In this document: positions 23,530 through 27,615 of the stretch, in pieces
How the letters are laid out: each line of letters starts with the position of its first letter
Numbering within the stretch: the stretch's first letter is position 1
Source: JBDREF01 sp043820045
Lineage (GTDB): Bacteria > Planctomycetota > Phycisphaerae > Sedimentisphaerales > Anaerobacaceae
Assembly (NCBI GenBank): GCA_043820045.1
Contig: JBDREF010000094.1
Coordinates: forward strand, 1 to 27,615
Reading direction: 5' to 3'
DNA: 27,615 bases
Position numbers and translations under genes: made by a program
The notes under the pieces: generated by a model
What the model saw: only the letters and a program-made list of their open reading frames with translations
Databases searched by the model: none
Told to the model about the DNA's origin: nothing

Positions 23530-24114
23530 GTGGTGCAAGCACAACTCAAAGTCATAAAGGCCGACGGCGCTGTCGAAGAGTATCTCCATACGAAAGTGAT
23601 GGGGACGATCAACAATGCGCTCGGCCTGGTCGATCAGGCTGATATAGACGTTGCCGAGCATTTTGCCGAGGTGGTGACATTCTTTCTCTATCACCAGGAC
23701 AGCCGCGGCAGCGTGACCAGCGGAGAGATACTCTCCATCATCAAGGCGGTCCTTGCAGCGACGGGCTATGAGAAGGCCGCCGCCGCGCTCAGTGAACATC
23801 ATCTGGAGCGCAAGCTCAAGCGCAGCAGAGTTGAAGTTGTGCCTGTTGATATTCAGAACCTTGCCGACGCCGAGCTGCTTGTCGGCGTTGACGGGCCCGA
23901 GAGCAAATGCCGGTGGGACAAATCCAGGATCGTCAGCTACCTTATAGCCAGGCACGACGTTTGCCGTCAGACGGCGCGCTTGATCGCCGCGATGGTTGAA
24001 GAGAAGATCTTTGGCGTGGGGATTACCCTGGTTCCGTCGAGTCTCATAAAGCAGCTTGTTCTCGGCGACGCCGCCACCGTCCTGCGGGCACAACAGCAGT
24101 TGCATGAGGTCTGA
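23530..24114 (+). CDS. ATP-cone domain protein, NrdR-linked
   Basis: Protein of 194 residues. Residues 4-95 form an ATP-cone (LKVIKADGAVEEYLHTKVMGTINNAL ... SGEILSIIKAVLAATGYEKAA), the dATP/ATP-sensing module of ribonucleotide reductases and NrdR. Residues 127-180 (CRWDKSRIVSYLI ... ITLVPSSLIKQLVLGD) resemble the helical part of a second ATP-cone. There is no zinc ribbon and no reductase catalytic domain. The start is a GTG with GGAGG eight bases upstream (a second GTG follows directly). Since it follows nrdR by 53 bp with no promoter between, it is probably co-expressed and may modulate NrdR or ribonucleotide reductase; this role is inferred. It converges with the nitroreductase-family gene, with no visible terminator in the 62-bp gap. 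Confidence 0.75.
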   Translation: MVQAQLKVIKADGAVEEYLHTKVMGTINNALGLVDQADIDVAEHFAEVVTFFLYHQDSRGSVTSGEILSIIKAVLAATGYEKAAAALSEHHLERKLKRSRVEVVPVDIQNLADAELLVGVDGPESKCRWDKSRIVSYLIARHDVCRQTARLIAAMVEEKIFGVGITLVPSSLIKQLVLGDAATVLRAQQQLHEV

Positions 24115-24176
24115 GCTTCCGTCTGACCTGCCGTCAAATCATCGCTCAATTGCATCCTGCGGCCATTTGATGCCGG

Positions 24177-24863
24177 CTAAACGTCTGCCGGACGGCCCAC
24201 GGTCTGGGCGAAGAGCACGCGCTGTTCCGGTCGCAGCTTAAATTCACTGGCCGTGTTCTGCTTATCGCAGTTGTGGAAGTGGGCGGCCAGGCCATGCGAG
24301 GCGGCGAACAGGTAAATGTTCTGGGCAATCAGGCCCGTGGCGACGTAATAGTAGGATTTCTGTACCTCCGAATCCTTCAGGCCCGGTTCCTGAAACGGCG
24401 CCTTGCTGTATTTGGCGAGGTCCACGACGTAGAAGATATTCACCGGTGCTGTGGCGGCGGCACGCCTGCCCGACCTGGCGCGGAAGTCTCCGGCAACAAC
24501 GGGACTGAGGCGGTGAGGCGCCGCCTCGTAGAGGTAAACTCCCTCGGGCAGGGCGACGTAGAGGTCGATTTCCTGTGAGTTGCTGGCCGATGCGGCCGTT
24601 CTCCCCGGAGTTTCGAATGGGCCTTTCGGCCGGTTCACGCCGAATGCGGCCCAGAGCAGATTGGACAGCTCCTGCGGCTGGAGTTTCTCGGGGCTTATGT
24701 TGCGGATGGTCTTTCTCTCGCGCAGGGACGCAAGCACGGACTTGCCGCCGTCGGCCTGCGGCTCAACGAGCGTGATCGGTTGCAGCTCCTGTGCCTGGCC
24801 GGACGCGGTGCCAGCCAGCACTGCCAAAGCCGGCAGGGTCTTTATAAATGTTCTGCGATTCAT
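24177..24863 (-). CDS. Tat-exported nitroreductase-family protein (SagB-like)
   Basis: Protein of 228 residues. A twin-arginine signal peptide (NRRTFIKTLPALAVLAGTASG, about 2-22) predicts export of a folded, cofactor-bound protein. The mature part has nitroreductase-fold features: LRERKTIRNISPEKLQPQELSNLLWAAFGVNR (typical R.S.R...P.....L..LL.AA block), TAASASNSQEIDLYVALPEGVYLYE as in SagB-type oxidoreductases, and YVATGLIAQNIYLFAASHGL near the end. It should bind FMN and act in the periplasm on an unknown substrate. GGAGAAAGGA precedes the ATG by about seven bases. It follows miaA by 22 bp and is probably in the same transcript. Confidence 0.82.
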   Translation of the reverse strand: MNRRTFIKTLPALAVLAGTASGQAQELQPITLVEPQADGGKSVLASLRERKTIRNISPEKLQPQELSNLLWAAFGVNRPKGPFETPGRTAASASNSQEIDLYVALPEGVYLYEAAPHRLSPVVAGDFRARSGRRAAATAPVNIFYVVDLAKYSKAPFQEPGLKDSEVQKSYYYVATGLIAQNIYLFAASHGLAAHFHNCDKQNTASEFKLRPEQRVLFAQTVGRPADV

Positions 24864-24885
24864 CTGATTGTCCTTTCTCCGATTT

Positions 24886-25806
24886 TCATGAGATATGATT
24901 CAACAATGTCCTTGCGCGTTCAAAGATTCTTTCGCCTGGCTCGTCCGCCTCGACGTCGAGCCAGTGGACGTTTGTGAAAGTCTTGAACCAGGTTCGCTGG
25001 GCCTTCGCCAATCGGCGGGTGCGTTTCTTTATCAGTTCGACGGCGTCTTCCAAATCCGTCTGTCCGTTGAGATGTTCGATGATCTCGGCGTAGCCTATGG
25101 CGCATCGTGCCTGTTGGCTCAGCGGTTTTTCCTCATCCAGCAGCGATTTGACCTCATCGACAAGGCCGGCAGGAATCATCTTCTTTACCCTTTTGTTTAT
25201 TCGGCTGCTGGCGTCTGTTTTGTCTCTGCGAAGGCCTATTATCGTCCAGTCGTGCTTCATCAAGCGCTGGTCCCACTGCTTCTGGAAGCTGGAGATGGGC
25301 TTGCCTGTGATTTTGAAAACCTCCAGGGCGCGGACGATGCGCCTGGCGTCGTTAGGGTTGATGCGCTCGGCGGCTGCGGGGTCGATTTTCGCCAGCTCGC
25401 GATGCAGTTCCTCCAGCCCCTCCGCCCAGGCCCTGTCATGCAGCTCGGTCCTTATCCCAAGGTCGCTTCCCGGGCCCTCGAACAGCCCGTAAAGCAGCGA
25501 CTTTATGTAAAGAGCCGTTCCGCCGACCGCGACAATTTCCTTCTTACGGCCTTTTATCAGCTCAATCGCATCCGAAGCTGCGTCGAGAAAGGCCCCGACG
25601 CTGAAAGAATCGCTCGGCTCGACCAAATCGATTAAATGATATTTGACTTTATCGCGGGCCTCTGCGGGCGGCTTGGCCGTACCGATGTCCATTCGACGAT
25701 AGACCTTCATCGAGTCGATGCTGATTATTTCAGCACCGAGGCTCTCGGCCAAGTCGAAGGCCAGCCGGCCCTTGCCGGATGCGGTAACGCCAAGAATCAG
25801 AATCAT
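24886..25806 (-). CDS. miaA: tRNA dimethylallyltransferase
   Basis: MiaA, 306 residues. It transfers a dimethylallyl group from DMAPP to adenine-37 of tRNAs reading UNN codons. Family motifs are SIDSMKVYRRMDIGTAKP (30-48), DLVEPSDSFSVGAF, AVGGTALYIKSLLYGLF, NDARRIVRALEV and the C-terminal KRTRRLAKAQRTWF. The P-loop is GVTASGKG (6-13) where most homologues have GPTASGKT, and SMKVY replaces SMQVY; the rest is intact, so the enzyme is probably active. The ATG at 25806 has no clear ribosome site. It is divergent from the ispA-type gene, which makes precursors from the same DMAPP pool. The region just upstream holds a TTTACNN heptamer repeat. Confidence 0.94.
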   Translation of the reverse strand: MILILGVTASGKGRLAFDLAESLGAEIISIDSMKVYRRMDIGTAKPPAEARDKVKYHLIDLVEPSDSFSVGAFLDAASDAIELIKGRKKEIVAVGGTALYIKSLLYGLFEGPGSDLGIRTELHDRAWAEGLEELHRELAKIDPAAAERINPNDARRIVRALEVFKITGKPISSFQKQWDQRLMKHDWTIIGLRRDKTDASSRINKRVKKMIPAGLVDEVKSLLDEEKPLSQQARCAIGYAEIIEHLNGQTDLEDAVELIKKRTRRLAKAQRTWFKTFTNVHWLDVEADEPGERIFERARTLLNHIS

Positions 25807-25813
25807 TTTGCTA

Positions 25814-25848
25814 TTTACAGTTTACAGTTTACCATTTACTGTTTACTA
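25814..25848. repeat. Five-copy heptamer repeat TTTACNN
   Basis: TTTAC occurs at 25814, 25821, 25828, 25835 and 25842, an exact 7-bp period (TTTACag, TTTACag, TTTACca, TTTACtg, TTTACta). It begins 8 bp upstream of the miaA start codon, between miaA and ispA. It may be a simple tandem expansion or a phased protein-binding array. Confidence 0.7.
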
Positions 25849-25861
25849 TGGTTAGATAATC

Positions 25862-25882
25862 GACAATCGAACGTTGATTGTC
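25862..25882. repeat. Inverted repeat in the miaA-ispA intergenic region
   Basis: Perfect 7-bp arms GACAATC (25862-25868) and GATTGTC (25876-25882) around a 7-nt centre GAACGTT. It lies 28 bp before the ispA start. It could be an operator or a leader hairpin; there is no T-run, so it is not a terminator. Confidence 0.5.
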
Positions 25883-25910
25883 AATAGCAGGTAGTTGGGT
25901 GAGATCGAAT

Positions 25911-26810
25911 ATGGCAAGCCGTACTCCAACAGTTGATTTCGATACGCGACTCCGTAAAAAGGCGCAGTCGGTCAACTACGCGCTGGAGCGAATATTAGCC
26001 CGGCAGGATATAGACGGCGAATTGAAAGAATCGCTCAAGTACACGCTCGGCGCGCCGGGCAAGCGAGTCCGGTCCGTGCTGCTGCTCTGGTGCTGCGAGC
26101 TTATAAGCGGGCAGGTCAACCGCAACGCCGAAATCGCCGCCGCGGCGATTGAAATGGTGCACACGTATTCGCTCGTTCATGATGATTTGCCGGCGATGGA
26201 CGATGACGATTTCCGGCGGGGGATGCCCACGTGCCACAAGGCCTTCGACGAGGCGACAGCAATCTTAACGGGCGATGCTCTGCTGACGCTTGCGTTCGAG
26301 ATCTTAGCTAAAGAGATTGACGAGCCGGTCGTCGCGGTCGGCCTGATCGGTCAACTCGCGCAGGACGCCGGTGTCACCGGCATGATTGCCGGGCAGATGG
26401 CGGACCTTAAAGCCGAAAAAACCGCCGGCACCAAGGAGATGCTGGAGTATATCCATATCAACAAAACAGCCAAGATGTTCCGCTGCGCCGCTGCGATGGG
26501 AGCCGTATGCGGCGGGGCGACACAGAAGCAGTTCGAGAGCCTGTGTGCGTATGGTCTGCACGTCGGTCTGGCTTTTCAGATAGCCGACGACATTCTCGAC
26601 GAGACTGCATCGAGCGAGCATTTGGGCAAGACGGCCGGCAAGGACGCCAAAGCCGCCAAGTGTACCTATCCGTCGGTAGTGGGAATGGACAAGGCCAAAG
26701 AGCTGCGAAAGAAACTGACCAGCGGCGCCATTGCAGAACTGGAGCAGTTCGGAGACAAAGCCGACACGCTGCGGCAATTCGCCACTGCGCTGCAGGAAAG
26801 AACAAAATAG
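25911..26810 (+). CDS. ispA: Polyprenyl diphosphate synthase, farnesyl/geranylgeranyl type
   Basis: Short-chain trans-prenyl synthase, 299 residues. It condenses isopentenyl diphosphate onto DMAPP/GPP to give farnesyl (or geranylgeranyl) diphosphate in the cytoplasm. The first Asp-rich motif is HDDLPAMDDDDFRRG (Asp91, Asp92, Asp97) with the two-residue insert typical of bacterial type II FPP synthases. The second is FQIADDILD (Asp226, Asp227, Asp230). PGKRVRSVLLLW and the His/Lys-containing CHKAFDEATAILTGDALL are also standard. The ATG at 25911 is preferred; the frame reaches back 11 codons to a TTG without a better ribosome site. Product chain length cannot be set from sequence alone. It is divergent from miaA. 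Confidence 0.92.
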   Translation: MASRTPTVDFDTRLRKKAQSVNYALERILARQDIDGELKESLKYTLGAPGKRVRSVLLLWCCELISGQVNRNAEIAAAAIEMVHTYSLVHDDLPAMDDDDFRRGMPTCHKAFDEATAILTGDALLTLAFEILAKEIDEPVVAVGLIGQLAQDAGVTGMIAGQMADLKAEKTAGTKEMLEYIHINKTAKMFRCAAAMGAVCGGATQKQFESLCAYGLHVGLAFQIADDILDETASSEHLGKTAGKDAKAAKCTYPSVVGMDKAKELRKKLTSGAIAELEQFGDKADTLRQFATALQERTK

Positions 26811-26839
26811 CGATCTGCCGCCGGCGATTTCCAATCACA

Positions 26840-27597
26840 TCAGGGTGACACATTCGGCGCAGGGCCTTCCGGTGCAATCAAGATGGCGTTGCGATCACAC
26901 GTGAGCCGGCCTTCCTCGATCTTAAGTTCCGCAATTTGCAGGAACGAGAGCTTCTGTTGAACGGTGCGTTTTTCCGCTCCCGGCGACGGATACGGCCGCC
27001 ATGGCTCGACGTGGTAAAACAGCAGTGCCCGATTGCCAATTATCACGACGCTCGGATGCCGGGCGATGGTATTGTCGTGTTCTCGCGTCCCCGGTTCGGT
27101 CATGATGCGTCCCTGCTGACGGCCCAATGAATGCCGCCGCCTTTGCCCACGCGATAATACATGCGAAACTCATCGCCGACGCGTATGAGTGTTGCATCAA
27201 TCACATCGACAGCCGAGAGACCACGGGCGTTGACCTTTTGCCATCCGTTCAGCAGGTTCTCGCGAGGAGCTTTATAATGCACAATCGAGCCTGGCCCGCC
27301 CCACGGCGGATTAGCATTGTCCTTGAAGGTCACGAACATGTGATAGTCGTTGCCCCGGCGGGCGGTGTAGAAAATCCACCATTCTTCTTCATGGTCGTTC
27401 CAGACTGTCTCCGGGTCGCACGAGCCGTGGTAATGCGGGTCGGCAAAGATAGGCGACCGGATCGTTCTGTCTTCGGCCCGCTCTGCCGCTTTTTCGGTTC
27501 CGGCGCCCAATTCCACAGTGCGCGTGGATTGCCCGCAGCCGCATAACAAGTTGCACGCAGACACTGCCAACAATACGCTTCTGATTATCCTTGCTAT
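26840..27597 (-). pseudogene. Decayed GH43-like five-bladed propeller lipoprotein gene
   Basis: Two overlapping minus-strand frames form one family. Frame 1 (to a stop at 27100-27102) carries a lipoprotein-like leader ending LLCGC, then CDPETVWNDHEEEWWIFYTARR, GNDYHMFVTFKDN, IDATLIRVGDEFRMYYRVG and IHWAVSRD. Frame 2 (27127 to 26840) resumes with GRIMTEPGTREHDNTIARH, GNRALLFYH and LQIAELKIEEGRLTCDRN. In the GH43-like proteins I know, a further blade separates these parts, so a deletion with frameshift near 27100-27127 is likely. A blade also seems lost in frame between YTARR and GNDYHMF. The expected start, five bases after GGAG, is ATA (27597-27595), not ATG. The frame is open to the right window edge, so a start outside is possible. 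No function is likely unless these are assembly errors. Confidence 0.65.
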
Positions 27598-27615
27598 TTC
27601 TTCTCCTGCTTTTTC

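Overview
The window looks like a chromosomal segment of a Gram-negative bacterium of the Planctomycetota, most likely Phycisphaerae-like. This is inferred from five secreted pseudopilin-like proteins with the H-X9-DG type C-terminus in one tandem block, a stand-alone SpoIVB-type (S55) peptidase, the start of a CMP-KDO synthetase gene (LPS), and moderate-to-high GC. There is no rRNA, recognisable tRNA, CRISPR array, transposase or phage gene. Most of the window is housekeeping genes in short operons on both strands.

Layout. 1-98 (-): 5' end of kdsB, cut by the window edge. 473-4022 (+): a three-gene ribose/xylose-type sugar ABC importer with overlapping genes. 4037-5944 (-): a membrane-anchored TPR-like protein and an RluA/RluD pseudouridine synthase. 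6119-12490 (+): S55 peptidase, secreted beta-propeller protein, class I fumarase alpha subunit without a beta subunit, and a membrane acyltransferase. 12522-16884 (-): five tandem pseudopilin-like genes behind a near-consensus promoter. 17053-19791 (-): ribE, pdxA, rsmA. 19929-22335 (+): TPR-like anchored protein, thymidylate-synthase-family protein, parvulin-type prolyl isomerase. 22336-22987: a 650-bp non-coding stretch with a candidate structured small RNA and a promoter carrying two NrdR-box-like sites. 22988-24114 (+): nrdR and a second ATP-cone protein. 24177-25806 (-): miaA and a Tat-exported nitroreductase-family protein. 25911-26810 (+): ispA-type prenyl diphosphate synthase. 26840 to the right edge (-): a decayed GH43-like lipoprotein gene.

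The most notable signals are regulatory. nrdR is preceded by a promoter (TTGACG-16-TAAAAT) whose spacer holds a near-perfect NrdR box, with a second box 30 bp downstream, which implies autoregulation together with the ATP-cone partner gene. A terminator-ended structured RNA lies upstream. Two divergent gene pairs have interlocked promoters; at 6037-6088 both promoters appear to share one self-complementary -35 hexamer. The thymidylate-synthase-like gene, nrdR and the ATP-cone gene make this part of the window rich in DNA-precursor functions. All functional calls rest on reading motifs by eye; no database search was possible.
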